From: JAUVKA01 sp964465145
Lineage (GTDB): Bacteria > Bacteroidota > Bacteroidia > Bacteroidales > UBA12481
DNA length: 38,382 bases
Assembly: GCA_964465145.1 (NCBI GenBank)
Contig: CAYXJR010000042.1
Location: forward strand, 1 to 38,382
Reading direction: 5' to 3'
A model generated the notes under the pieces. It was not told the origin of the DNA. It did not search any database and saw only the letters and a program-made list of their open reading frames with translations. How positions within the stretch are numbered: position 1 is the stretch's first letter; every line of letters begins with the position of its first letter. Of the stretch, positions 17,743 through 25,345 are shown one piece after another. A program made the position numbers and the translations under genes.

Positions 17743-18621
17743 TTATGTTTTTAAAGCTTCTGCCCCACTGACAATTTCAACCAGTTGACTGGTAATTGCT
17801 GCCTGACGAGCCTTGTTGTATTCCAATTTAAGATCATGAATAAGCTCTGTGGCATTATCAGTTGCCTGGTGCATAGCAGTCATCCTGGCACCATGTTCGG
17901 CTGCCTGAGAATCAAGAACAGCTTTGTAAAACTGTATCTTCAAGGCCTCAGGGATCAATACTTCAACCATATATTCCAGGCTGGGTTCAAAAATATAATT
18001 TGGCCGGTGATGATGTGCCTCGTCCTTTTCAATGGACACTGGCAGGAATCGCTCCTGGGTCAGGAATTGAGAAGCAGAATTTTTAAACTGATTATAGATT
18101 AAATCTATTCTGTCGTAATTATTATCACTGTATAGCAGCATGATCTGTTCGGCCACAGAAGCAACGCTTTCAAATTTGGGCTTATCGATAGCAGCATTGT
18201 GCTCACCTATTGCCAGAAAACCTTTGCTTTTAAGTATATCACCACCTTTTTTACCCAGGAGGAGTATATCCAGATTTCCTGCTTGGTGAAAGGAACTATA
18301 TGGCCCCTGGATTATGTCCACGGTTTTCTTAACCACATTTGAGTTAAAGCCGCCACACAAGCCTCTGTTTGCCGTAATCACCACCAAAAGAACCCGTTGA
18401 ACAGGTCGGTCGGCAGCATAAATATTTCCTTCAATATTTTCAAGGTTTGCGCTTAAATGTGTCAGAATATCATGAAGTTTTCTTGCATACGGCCGCATTT
18501 GAAGAATAGCATCCTGAGCCTTTTTTAATTTGGCGGCCGATACCATCTTCATGGCACTGGTGATTTGCCTGGTTGATTTAACCGAGCTTATCCGGATTCG
18601 TATTTCTTTAAGATTGGCCAT
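17743..18621 (-). CDS. atpG: ATP synthase F1 gamma subunit (rotor shaft)
   Basis: A 292-residue gamma subunit. The N-terminal coiled-coil helix is recognisable (IRIRISSVKSTRQITSAMKM, then VSAAKLKKAQDAI), the central Rossmann-like domain has the conserved ITANRGLCGGFNSNV, and the C-terminal helix reads ARMTAMHQATDNATELIHDL to the end. Length and motifs are normal. It forms the central shaft that couples the c-ring to the three beta sites. It follows atpA with a 20-base gap and is the last F1 gene in this unit, since atpD and atpC are encoded elsewhere. Confidence 0.97.
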   Translation of the reverse strand: MANLKEIRIRISSVKSTRQITSAMKMVSAAKLKKAQDAILQMRPYARKLHDILTHLSANLENIEGNIYAADRPVQRVLLVVITANRGLCGGFNSNVVKKTVDIIQGPYSSFHQAGNLDILLLGKKGGDILKSKGFLAIGEHNAAIDKPKFESVASVAEQIMLLYSDNNYDRIDLIYNQFKNSASQFLTQERFLPVSIEKDEAHHHRPNYIFEPSLEYMVEVLIPEALKIQFYKAVLDSQAAEHGARMTAMHQATDNATELIHDLKLEYNKARQAAITSQLVEIVSGAEALKT

Positions 18622-18641
18622 AAATTCAAGGCTTTTTCAGG

Positions 18642-20222
18642 CTAGTCACGATATTTTGCAGTTAATTCCGCTGCAGCTTCCTGGATAATTTTTTCCGTTT
18701 CCGCAGTCAGTTTTCCTTCCCGTAGCTCAGCCATAGTATCCTTATGCTTCATGCCAAGGTATTCCAGAAACTCCATTTCAAATTCCCGGATCTTATCAAC
18801 AGGCACATCACCGAGTAAGCCCTTAGTCCCGCAGAATAAAATGGCAATCTGTTTTTCAACCGTTTGCGGATTATATAGTCCCTGTTTCAGGATCTCAACA
18901 TTTCGTTTCCCTTTATTCAGAACAGCCATGGTAGCTGCATCAAGATCGGACCCGAATTTTGAAAAGGCCTCTAATTCCCGGTATTGTGCCTGGTCGAGTT
19001 TCAGGGTACCGGCAACTTTCTTCATGGCCTTAATCTGTGCTTCTCCTCCAACCCTGGAAACAGAAATCCCTACGTTAATAGCAGGCCTGATCCCTGAATT
19101 AAACAGAGAGGACTCAAGAAAAATCTGGCCATCAGTAATGGAGATCACGTTGGTTGGAATATAAGCAGAAACATCACCCGCCTGTGTTTCAATCAAGGGG
19201 AGGGCAGTAAGGGATCCTCCTCCTTTTACCATTGATTTAAGGGCTTCCGGCAAATCATTCATTTTACGGGCAATCTCGTCTGATTCAATGATCTTTGCAG
19301 CTCTTTCCAATAAGCGGGAGTGGAGATAAAAAATATCTCCCGGGTATGCCTCGCGTCCCGGAGGACGACGTAATAACAGAGAAACCTCCCGGTAAGAGAC
19401 AGCTTGTTTTGAAAGATCGTCGTAAACGATTAAGGCCGGCCTGCCAGTGTCGCGGAAATACTCCCCGATGGTTGCCCCGGCGAAGGGGGCGTAGAACTGA
19501 AGTGCTGCAGGATCTGCAGCAGTCGCCATGACAATAGTGGTATAGGGCATGGCTCCTTTTTCTTCAAGGACCTTGGCAATCCGTGCAACGGTAGAACCCT
19601 TTTGTCCTATTGATACATAAATACAATATACCGGTTCTCCTTTTTCATAGAATTCCCGCTGGTTAATGATAGTATCAATTGCTATGGCTGTCTTACCTGT
19701 CTGCCTGTCGCCAATGATTAGTTCTCTCTGTCCACGGCCGATCGGGATCATGGCATCAATAGCCTTGATACCTGTTTGAAGGGGTTCATTAACAGGCTGA
19801 CGAAAGATAACACCAGGGGCCTTTCTCTCCAGAGGCAATTCAATCAGGTCACCGGTAATAGGCCCTTTCCCGTCAAGGGGGTTCCCCAGAGTATTTACTA
19901 CCCGGCCAAGAAGTCCCTCTCCAACACGTATTGAAGATATTCGTTGAGACCTCTTTACAGAATCTCCTTCCCGAATGCCCTCAGACGGCCCCAAGAGTAC
20001 AGCACCAACATTGTCTTCTTCAAGGTTAAGTACAATACCCATTACGCCGTTATCGAACTCTATCAATTCATTCGACTGCACTTTGGAAAGACCATATATC
20101 CTGGCAATCCCATCGCCTACCTGAAGCACTGTACCCACTTCATCCATCTGGGTACCTGTTTGAATTCCTTCAAGTTGCTGTTTCAGTATTTCGGAAACTT
20201 CTGCTGGTTTTATCTGAGCCAT
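18642..20222 (-). CDS. atpA: ATP synthase F1 alpha subunit
   Basis: A 526-residue alpha subunit, non-catalytic nucleotide-binding partner of beta. The P-loop GDRQTGKT is at 171-178, and the arginine-finger region is ESSLFNSGIRPAINVGISVSRVG. The N-terminal beta-barrel (about 25-95) and C-terminal helical domain are complete. It starts at an ATG 6 bases after the stop of an unknown gene (20229-20789), which separates it from atpH; in most bacteria atpH directly precedes atpA. Confidence 0.98.
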   Translation of the reverse strand: MAQIKPAEVSEILKQQLEGIQTGTQMDEVGTVLQVGDGIARIYGLSKVQSNELIEFDNGVMGIVLNLEEDNVGAVLLGPSEGIREGDSVKRSQRISSIRVGEGLLGRVVNTLGNPLDGKGPITGDLIELPLERKAPGVIFRQPVNEPLQTGIKAIDAMIPIGRGQRELIIGDRQTGKTAIAIDTIINQREFYEKGEPVYCIYVSIGQKGSTVARIAKVLEEKGAMPYTTIVMATAADPAALQFYAPFAGATIGEYFRDTGRPALIVYDDLSKQAVSYREVSLLLRRPPGREAYPGDIFYLHSRLLERAAKIIESDEIARKMNDLPEALKSMVKGGGSLTALPLIETQAGDVSAYIPTNVISITDGQIFLESSLFNSGIRPAINVGISVSRVGGEAQIKAMKKVAGTLKLDQAQYRELEAFSKFGSDLDAATMAVLNKGKRNVEILKQGLYNPQTVEKQIAILFCGTKGLLGDVPVDKIREFEMEFLEYLGMKHKDTMAELREGKLTAETEKIIQEAAAELTAKYRD

Positions 20223-20228
20223 AATACT

Positions 20229-20789
20229 TTATTGTTCTGTTTTCGGTATTATCTTATTCAGGCACTCATGTGCCAATTCGTAAAAAACATTATCCTCGGT
20301 GCCATCCAGTACCATAATTTTGCCATTGAAGTCAATAACAGACAGGCCATTGTCTTCACCATAAAAAAATCCGTCCCCATATCTGTCAAGGTGAAGAATA
20401 GAAATTTTGACGTTTTTGGAAATTATTTCCTCCGCGTTTTCTCTCAGTTCATCACCTTCAGCCAGGCCTAATTCAAGGTGATGAGAAACTCTCGACAATC
20501 CCTGCTTCTTTGCGCTGTGCTTAAAGGAACCAATATAATTAACAGGGACAAAGCCAGCTCCGGAAGCCAAATGAACATCCGTGGTAAGGCCCTGGCTGTT
20601 TTTATCTATCTCAATAATTTTTCCAGATGGTATCCAAAAAACCAGGTCCTTTTCCTTAACTGGTTTTTTTCCAGCCCTGATTCCCTGATTCATACTTCTT
20701 CCCTGTTCTGAATTAGTTTGAATATTCTTCACAAACCCAGATGATTCCGGGCGGACCAATTTCATAAACCATCTTAAAAACTTTAACAT
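20229..20789 (-). CDS. Unknown 186-residue protein encoded between atpH and atpA
   Basis: I do not recognise this protein. It lies in the same orientation as the atp genes, 10 bases after atpH and 6 bases before atpA, so it must be co-transcribed with them. It has no signal peptide and no clear membrane span: the N-terminus (MLKFLRWFMKLVRPESSG) is basic and amphipathic and could associate with a membrane. From about residue 45 it looks like a folded soluble domain rich in beta strands and glycine (LVFWIPSGKIIEIDKNSQG, FVPVNYIGSF, LHLDRYGDGFFYGEDNGLSV, GKIMVLDGTEDNVFYELAHE). The antisense reading frame across the same bases is open too, but spacing, ATG and composition favour this strand. It could be an assembly factor, a regulator or an inserted unrelated gene. 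Confidence 0.75.
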   Translation of the reverse strand: MLKFLRWFMKLVRPESSGFVKNIQTNSEQGRSMNQGIRAGKKPVKEKDLVFWIPSGKIIEIDKNSQGLTTDVHLASGAGFVPVNYIGSFKHSAKKQGLSRVSHHLELGLAEGDELRENAEEIISKNVKISILHLDRYGDGFFYGEDNGLSVIDFNGKIMVLDGTEDNVFYELAHECLNKIIPKTEQ

Positions 20790-20799
20790 TTTTTCTGCT

Positions 20800-21348
20800 T
20801 TAGAAAATTACTGACTGGTCCAATTCTTTTTTAATTTTTTTGAGCTGCAATGCCACGCTAGCATCAAGTTGTTGGTCCTCCACACGTAGAATAAATCCAC
20901 CAATAAGATCGGGATTAACTTCCGTTATCAGTTCAATATGACTTTTAAAAAAATCTTCTAGCGTTTCCTTTATATGTTTGGCTGTTGCGACCTGCAAAGT
21001 TCCTGCAGTGGTAACCATGGCAGCCATTATATCTTTTTCCTTTTTATACAGATCATGAAAAACGCGGCATGCAGATGGGAGAAAGGACTCTCTCTTTTTT
21101 TCGGTCAATAGCATCAAAAACCTGAAGGACAAATCTTCTAATTTCCCCTTGAACAGGTTTGTCAAAATCTTTTGCTTCGCCCTTACATTAAGAATTGGAC
21201 TCTCCAGCAAATCTCTGAATTCAGGCACCTGCCTATCAAGCGACCCCAAAGAATTCATGTCCTCCTGAATACTATCCAGCCTTCCTTTATCCAGAGCAGC
21301 TTCAAAAAGTGCCTTGGCGTAACGCACCGCTATTTTGCTGTCGTTCAT
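20800..21348 (-). CDS. atpH: ATP synthase F1 delta subunit (OSCP)
   Basis: A 182-residue delta subunit, which joins the peripheral stalk to the top of F1. The N-terminus SKIAVRYAKALFEAALDKG matches the family's six-helix domain, and the C-terminus has the conserved DLIGGFILRVEDQQLDASV segment, followed by the usual short basic end. It starts 1 base after the atpF stop. Between it and atpA sits an unknown gene, an unusual break in a strongly conserved order. Confidence 0.96.
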   Translation of the reverse strand: MNDSKIAVRYAKALFEAALDKGRLDSIQEDMNSLGSLDRQVPEFRDLLESPILNVRAKQKILTNLFKGKLEDLSFRFLMLLTEKKRESFLPSACRVFHDLYKKEKDIMAAMVTTAGTLQVATAKHIKETLEDFFKSHIELITEVNPDLIGGFILRVEDQQLDASVALQLKKIKKELDQSVIF

Positions 21349-21349
21349 C

Positions 21350-21844
21350 CTAATTCAACTTCAGGTCATCCAGCATATCCTGAATAAAGTCTTGTTGCTT
21401 ATTTTCCAGGCTGAGTTCCTTCCTCAGGATTTTTTCAGCTATTTCAACAGAAAGGTCAGCTACCTGTGCTTTAATTTCATTCAAAGCTGATCTTTTTTCG
21501 TTCTCAATCTCCTTAAGGGTGTTTTCCAAAACTTTATCTGCTTCAAGGGAAGCATCTTCCCTGGCCTTTTCGATGAGTTCTGCTCTTATTTTTCTTGCAT
21601 CACCAATAAGGGCTTCACGCTCCGCGCGCGCCTCTTTTAGCAAAATATCATGATCTGCCTTTAAAGAAGCCACTTCTTCCCTGGCCTTTTCAGCCAGAAG
21701 TAATGCTTCTTCAATAGATTGTTCTCTTTCTTTCAGGCTTTGCAGGATCACATTCCATCCAAACTTTCGTAAGATGAAGAATACCAATGAAAAGCCCAGG
21801 ACCATCCAAAAAATGGTTCCAACATCAGGACTTATTATACCCAT
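21350..21844 (-). CDS. atpF: ATP synthase Fo b subunit
   Basis: A 164-residue b subunit. One N-terminal membrane helix (about 10-28, IFWMVLGFSLVFFILRKFGW) is followed by a long charged helical stretch rich in Glu, Lys and Ala, the parallel coiled coil of the peripheral stalk (LKEREQSIEEALLLAEKARE). A homodimer is expected since no second b gene (b-prime) is present. It follows atpE after a 62-base gap that contains two inverted repeats. Confidence 0.95.
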   Translation of the reverse strand: MGIISPDVGTIFWMVLGFSLVFFILRKFGWNVILQSLKEREQSIEEALLLAEKAREEVASLKADHDILLKEARAEREALIGDARKIRAELIEKAREDASLEADKVLENTLKEIENEKRSALNEIKAQVADLSVEIAEKILRKELSLENKQQDFIQDMLDDLKLN

Positions 21845-21848
21845 TTGT

Positions 21849-21893
21849 CTTTAATTAAAAATTAAAGGGCTGCTTTCCGGCAATCCCGGAAGG
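21849..21893 (-). other. Two adjacent hairpins between atpE and atpF
   Basis: On the minus strand the first hairpin after the atpE stop pairs CCTTCCGG with CCGGAAAG around a 5-base loop (21873-21893, 8 pairs including one G-U). The second is CTTTAATT/AATTAAAG with a 3-base loop (21849-21867), a perfect AT-rich inverted repeat just before the atpF start. Neither has a terminator-type T-run after a GC stem. A likely role is to protect the 3' end of atpE mRNA or tune atpF translation, since many more c subunits than b subunits are needed. Confidence 0.5.
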
Positions 21894-21906
21894 CAACCCA
21901 TCCGGC

Positions 21907-22164
21907 TTATTTTGCCAGAAAAACGATTAACAAACAAACAATCATGGCAAAGAAGGCAGCTCCTTCAACCAAAGCAGCAGAAATGATCATATTCGCTCTG
22001 ATATCTCCAACGGCTTCAGGTTGACGGGCAATAGCTTCCATGGCCTTGTTGCCGATCTGGCCAATGCCGATCCCGGCACCTATAGCAGCCAGGCCGGCTC
22101 CTAATGCAGCACCCATTTGGGCTACCGCTACTCCTGCTGTTTGTAATAATAAAAATGCAACCAT
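21907..22164 (-). CDS. atpE: ATP synthase Fo c subunit (proton-type)
   Basis: An 85-residue hairpin of two membrane helices joined by the polar loop ARQPEAVGDIR. The ion-binding carboxylate is Glu67 in SAALVEGAAFF. Sodium-type c subunits carry a Gln in helix 1 five positions before the conserved (G/N)KA and a Ser or Thr right after the Glu. Here these are Ile35-region and Gly68, so I infer proton coupling. Length is slightly longer than the common 75-80 residues because of an N-terminal segment (MVAFLLLQTAGVAVAQ) that could be a leader or part of helix 1. It starts 25 bases after atpB. Confidence 0.95.
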   Translation of the reverse strand: MVAFLLLQTAGVAVAQMGAALGAGLAAIGAGIGIGQIGNKAMEAIARQPEAVGDIRANMIISAALVEGAAFFAMIVCLLIVFLAK

Positions 22165-22189
22165 AACTTATTTAATTTAAGGTAAATAT

Positions 22190-23290
22190 CTAATGCGCCT
22201 CCTCCCTGGCCATGCCAAAATACAGGGCTGAAAGAAGAGTGAAAACATATGCCTGGATAAATGCAACAAGAAATTCCAGCAGAGTCATAAAAACATAAAA
22301 AACCATAGATAATACTGATACTCCATATCCGGCAATCCAGTTAATCTGCCCGAAAATAAAAATCAAAACAACAAAACTGAGAATAATAAAATGCCCTGCC
22401 AGAATATTTGCAAAAAGCCGGATACACAAAACCAAAGGCTTAGTGAAAACACCTAACAATTCTATAAAAGGCATCAGGGGTATAGGAAATTTCAGCCACC
22501 AGGGAACCCCTGGGGCATTAATAATATGCTTCCAATAGTTCTTGTTTGCGCTAAGGGTGGTAATAATAAAAGTAAACAAAGCCAAAACTCCTGTAATAGC
22601 AATATTACCAGTTACATTAGCACCACCAGGTGGAATAGGAAAAACACCCAGCAGGTTATTAAAAAGAATAAAGAAGAAAACTGAAAGAAGGAAAGGCATG
22701 AATTTCTCATACCTCTTTTTACCAATTGAAGGGAGCGCTATGTCGTCTCTTACAAATAAGATAACTGGCTCCAGGACAGATTGTAAACCTTTGGGGGGGC
22801 TTTTGGGGTTGTCCTTGTACTTTTTAGCAATGGAGATAAAGACCAACATCATCATAATTAAACTGATGATCAGTGCAGTTGCAGTTTTTGTCATAGAAAG
22901 ATCCAATGGCAAAGCGGCTCCCTCAACTTCATGTCCAAGATCATCCACTTCAATAATACATCCTTTTTTTTCACCTTCTTCGGCAATCATAAAGCCCTTA
23001 TAGGCCGAATGTCCATGGTGAAAACGTGATGACATAAACACATTTAAACCTTTTGTTTTACTATAAAGGATCACAGGGAGGGGAATGCTTATATGGGTTT
23101 CACCCACCGTCATGATATGCCATTCATATGAATCCTGAACGTGCTCCATTATAAAGGTTCCCGGATCAAACTCAGACTGTTCTTCGGGATTGTGAGCCTG
23201 CTCCTTATTCCCATGGCCCGATCGGCCAAAAGATAATCCAGAAGCTAAATAAAATAATAGAAAACCTATAAGTATTTTTCTGATAATCAT
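22190..23290 (-). CDS. atpB: ATP synthase Fo a subunit, long form with N-terminal extracytoplasmic region
   Basis: A 366-residue a subunit. A signal-like segment (MIIRKILIGFLLFYLASGLS) is followed by about 115 residues with no membrane span before the first family helix (ATALIISLIMMMLVFISIAK). The conserved proton-channel arginine is in LCIRLFANILAGH near the second half, and the last helices end AYVFTLLSALYFGMA. This long N-terminal form is typical of Bacteroidota. I chose the ATG at 23290: an in-frame TTG at 23314 lies within the GGAGGAAA likely ribosome-binding site and would add eight residues before the signal segment. A -7 promoter element (23322-23329) is just upstream. Confidence 0.95.
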   Translation of the reverse strand: MIIRKILIGFLLFYLASGLSFGRSGHGNKEQAHNPEEQSEFDPGTFIMEHVQDSYEWHIMTVGETHISIPLPVILYSKTKGLNVFMSSRFHHGHSAYKGFMIAEEGEKKGCIIEVDDLGHEVEGAALPLDLSMTKTATALIISLIMMMLVFISIAKKYKDNPKSPPKGLQSVLEPVILFVRDDIALPSIGKKRYEKFMPFLLSVFFFILFNNLLGVFPIPPGGANVTGNIAITGVLALFTFIITTLSANKNYWKHIINAPGVPWWLKFPIPLMPFIELLGVFTKPLVLCIRLFANILAGHFIILSFVVLIFIFGQINWIAGYGVSVLSMVFYVFMTLLEFLVAFIQAYVFTLLSALYFGMAREEAH

Positions 23291-23321
23291 CTGTTCCAAA
23301 AAGCTTTCCTCCAAAGAAATG

Positions 23322-23329
23322 CAAATGTA
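23322..23329 (-). promoter_or_regulatory. -7 promoter element inside the atp operon, upstream of atpB
   Basis: TACATTTG on the minus strand is a full TAnnTTTG match, ending 31 bases before the atpB ATG. A possible -33 TTG lies 24 bases further up, slightly too far. If active it would let the core Fo/F1 genes be transcribed without bactofilin and the AtpZ/AtpI-like genes. Confidence 0.45.
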
Positions 23330-23335
23330 AAAATA

Positions 23336-23719
23336 TTATTCTTTCCCCTGAACCAATCGCAATAGTGTTTTTACCTCAAATAAGGTAAACACCAAATAAA
23401 GTAAAAATGTTCCCGCAAGAAAAGGTATCACTGTTTCTCTTTTCAGGATAAGGTACACCACAATTGCCAGTAGCATTAATAACAACTTCCCGGCGGAAAG
23501 GCCCATGAATACATAGGAAAATTTTTGCGGATTTTTCTTTAAGGAACGCACCAAAACAATATGAAAAAAAACTGTCATGACGGCGAAAAAAAGCAGCATA
23601 ATCGGAAAAATCGACAAATAATATTCCTTAAGTATGGTTATAAATAAGATGGCACCCACGACCCCAATAACCAGGGTTAGCACAAAAAGTTGTTTGAAGA
23701 ACCTGTTATCTGTATTCAT
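23336..23719 (-). CDS. Small four-helix membrane protein, AtpI-like
   Basis: A 127-residue protein with four predicted membrane helices (about 10-30, 33-55, 65-86, 95-115: for example FVLTLVIGVVGAILFITIL and GLSAGKLLLMLLAIVVYLIL). Its place just before atpB and its layout match the poorly conserved AtpI-type proteins that help c-ring assembly or ion handling, but no residue-level motif proves this. Its ATG overlaps the stop of the AtpZ-like gene by 4 bases (ATGA). Position is the main evidence for function. Confidence 0.7.
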   Translation of the reverse strand: MNTDNRFFKQLFVLTLVIGVVGAILFITILKEYYLSIFPIMLLFFAVMTVFFHIVLVRSLKKNPQKFSYVFMGLSAGKLLLMLLAIVVYLILKRETVIPFLAGTFLLYLVFTLFEVKTLLRLVQGKE

Positions 23720-23955
23720 TTAAGAAGATCTTTGATAAGAAGGTATAATGATAAAAAAAGTCCTGCAAATGCAAGGACTAAAGTAAATACCGGAAATTTC
23801 GTATTCAACCACTGATCGAGTTTCATTCCTCCAAAGAACCCGATTAAAACAACAGCGATCAGCCTGAATGCCAAAGTGGAATACCTGGCATAATCCTGCA
23901 GGTATTTTTTTGTTTCTTTCGGCTTATTTGCCGGGGATTTCTTTTTGGATTCCAT
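23716..23955 (-). CDS. AtpZ/AtpI family protein
   Basis: A 79-residue protein with a Lys-rich N-terminus (MESKKKSPANKPKETKKYLQ) and two membrane helices (about 25-45 and 51-72, TLAFRLIAVVLIGFFGGMKL then FTLVLAFAGLFLSLYLLI). The motif FFGGMKLDQWLNTKFPVFT between the helices is typical of AtpZ. AtpZ with AtpI forms a Ca/Mg transporter or assists ATP synthase in other bacteria. I use ATG 23955, preceded by GGGGGAACGG; an upstream in-frame start would add 17 residues translated from within the bactofilin gene. The gene start lies inside the bactofilin 3' end (32-base overlap in another frame). Confidence 0.88.
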   Translation of the reverse strand: MESKKKSPANKPKETKKYLQDYARYSTLAFRLIAVVLIGFFGGMKLDQWLNTKFPVFTLVLAFAGLFLSLYLLIKDLLK

Positions 23956-24298
23956 CCGTTCCCCCGTCCATGCGGCAAGTACCGGTAAATACCGCCCCTG
24001 GTTCAATAGCCAGTTTTCGAGTGACTATCTCCCCGTTGATCTTTGCCGAAGATTTCAGGTTGACAAGCTCACCAGCATGAATGTTACCGTTAACCTGTCC
24101 CGAAACTTCAATTTGCTTGCAGTTGATATCACCATCTACCAACCCGGTATTACCAATAACCACCTTCCCCTTTATGTTCATTTTTCCCTTCAGATGACCA
24201 TCAATCCGGATGCCTGAATCTGATTTGATATCTCCTGTAACCTGTGTGCCGTTGGCGATCAAATTGATCGTATTAGCCGTTTCCATTTCTTTTGCCAT
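23924..24298 (-). CDS. Bactofilin (polymer-forming cytoskeletal protein)
   Basis: A 124-residue bactofilin. The core is the repeated right-handed beta-helix pattern of hydrophobic and glycine-spaced short strands (GTQVTGDIKSDSGIRIDGHL, then KGKMNIKGKVVIGNTG and GQVNGNIHAGELVNLKSSAK). Short polar tails flank it, as is usual. Bactofilins form membrane-bound filaments that place cell-wall or other enzymes. It is the first gene of the atp operon, sharing 32 bases with the AtpZ-like gene, and a full -7 promoter element precedes it. A direct role with ATP synthase is not known; coupling by overlap suggests coordinated expression. Confidence 0.92.
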   Translation of the reverse strand: MAKEMETANTINLIANGTQVTGDIKSDSGIRIDGHLKGKMNIKGKVVIGNTGLVDGDINCKQIEVSGQVNGNIHAGELVNLKSSAKINGEIVTRKLAIEPGAVFTGTCRMDGGTDGIQKEIPGK

Positions 24299-24315
24299 AA
24301 CCCTTAGATTTTAAG

Positions 24316-24323
24316 CAAATTTA
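24316..24323 (-). promoter_or_regulatory. -7 promoter element for the bactofilin-atp operon
   Basis: TAAATTTG on the minus strand is a full TAnnTTTG match in the 48-base gap between the fabH stop and the bactofilin start. The predicted leader is about 12 bases. No convincing -33 TTG was seen. Confidence 0.5.
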
Positions 24324-24346
24324 TCAATTTTACCAACTAAATAAAA

Positions 24347-25345
24347 CTACTTAGGATCATAAGCCCAGGTTAAATAAATTGATCCCCAGGTATATCCACC
24401 ACCAAAGGCCGTAAGGATTAATTTATCACCCTTTCTTAGTTGATTTTCATAATCCCATAAACAAAGTGGAATTGTTGCATTTGTTGTATTTCCATATTTT
24501 TGAATATTGATCATGACCTGCTCTTTGTTTATCCCCATTCTTCTGGCAACTGCCTCAATGATCCTTAGGTTGGCCTGATGTGGAACCAGCCAATTCAGAT
24601 CATCAGATGCTATATTATGTTTTTCCATCATTTCAACAGACACATCGGCCATTTTACTAACTGCCACCTTATATACTACCTGTCCTTCCTGGTATACAAA
24701 ATGTTCTCTGGCGTCAATGGTTTCGTGTGATGACGGCCGAACGGATCCGCCTGCCTTCTGATAGAGATATTTTCTTCCGGAAGGATCTCCCCTGAGGATA
24801 TAGTCCTTTATCCCATATTCAGTACTGGCCTCAAGCAGGACTGCTCCGGCAGCATCACCAAATAATGGGCAGGTAGTGCGATCCTGATAATCAGTAATAG
24901 ATGACATTTTATCGGCACCCACACAGATAATTTTTTTGGCAGAACCCGTTTCTATAAATTTTGATGCCGTGGTGAGCATGTAAATAAATCCAGAACAAGC
25001 TGCTGCTATATCAAAACTGAATGCATTGTTAATACCCACCTTATCGCAAATGATGGAAGCTGTGGCAGGGAATTGCATGTCTGGAGTAATCGTCCCGCAG
25101 ATCAAAATATCTATATCATCAGGATTAGTTCCGGTCTTTTCAAGTAATAATTTTACAGCTGGGGCACCCAAATCAGAAGTTCCCAGACCTGGCTTACGTA
25201 GAATGTGACGTTCTTTGATTCCTGTCCTGGAGGTGATCCACTCATCCGTGGTATCAACCATTTTTTCAAGGTCTTCGTTTGTCAGGATATCCTCAGGCAC
25301 GTACCCAGCCACTCCTGTTATTGCTGCATATGTTTTCTTCATCAT
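24347..25345 (-). CDS. fabH: 3-oxoacyl-ACP synthase III (KAS III)
   Basis: A 332-residue condensing enzyme that starts fatty-acid chains by joining an acyl-CoA to malonyl-ACP. The catalytic triad is visible: Cys117 in DIAAACSGF, His in LVPHQANLRI (about 256), Asn in YGNTTNAT (about 286). The C-terminal AFGGGYTWGS motif is typical. The start codon overlaps the plsX stop (ATGA), and a second in-frame ATG follows immediately, so the start may be one codon later. It ends the rpmF-plsX-fabH cluster found in many bacteria. Confidence 0.97.
   Translation of the reverse strand: MMKKTYAAITGVAGYVPEDILTNEDLEKMVDTTDEWITSRTGIKERHILRKPGLGTSDLGAPAVKLLLEKTGTNPDDIDILICGTITPDMQFPATASIICDKVGINNAFSFDIAAACSGFIYMLTTASKFIETGSAKKIICVGADKMSSITDYQDRTTCPLFGDAAGAVLLEASTEYGIKDYILRGDPSGRKYLYQKAGGSVRPSSHETIDAREHFVYQEGQVVYKVAVSKMADVSVEMMEKHNIASDDLNWLVPHQANLRIIEAVARRMGINKEQVMINIQKYGNTTNATIPLCLWDYENQLRKGDKLILTAFGGGYTWGSIYLTWAYDPK

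Noticed and set aside
19944..20471. A 175-residue plus-strand frame across atpA and the unknown atp-operon gene
   Set aside because: It is antisense to atpA for half its length, is rich in Tyr, Phe, His and Asn as expected for a shadow frame, and has no start signal.
23290..23314. TTG start for atpB, adding eight residues
   Set aside because: It lies at the GGAGGAAA ribosome-binding site and would put acidic residues before the signal-like segment.
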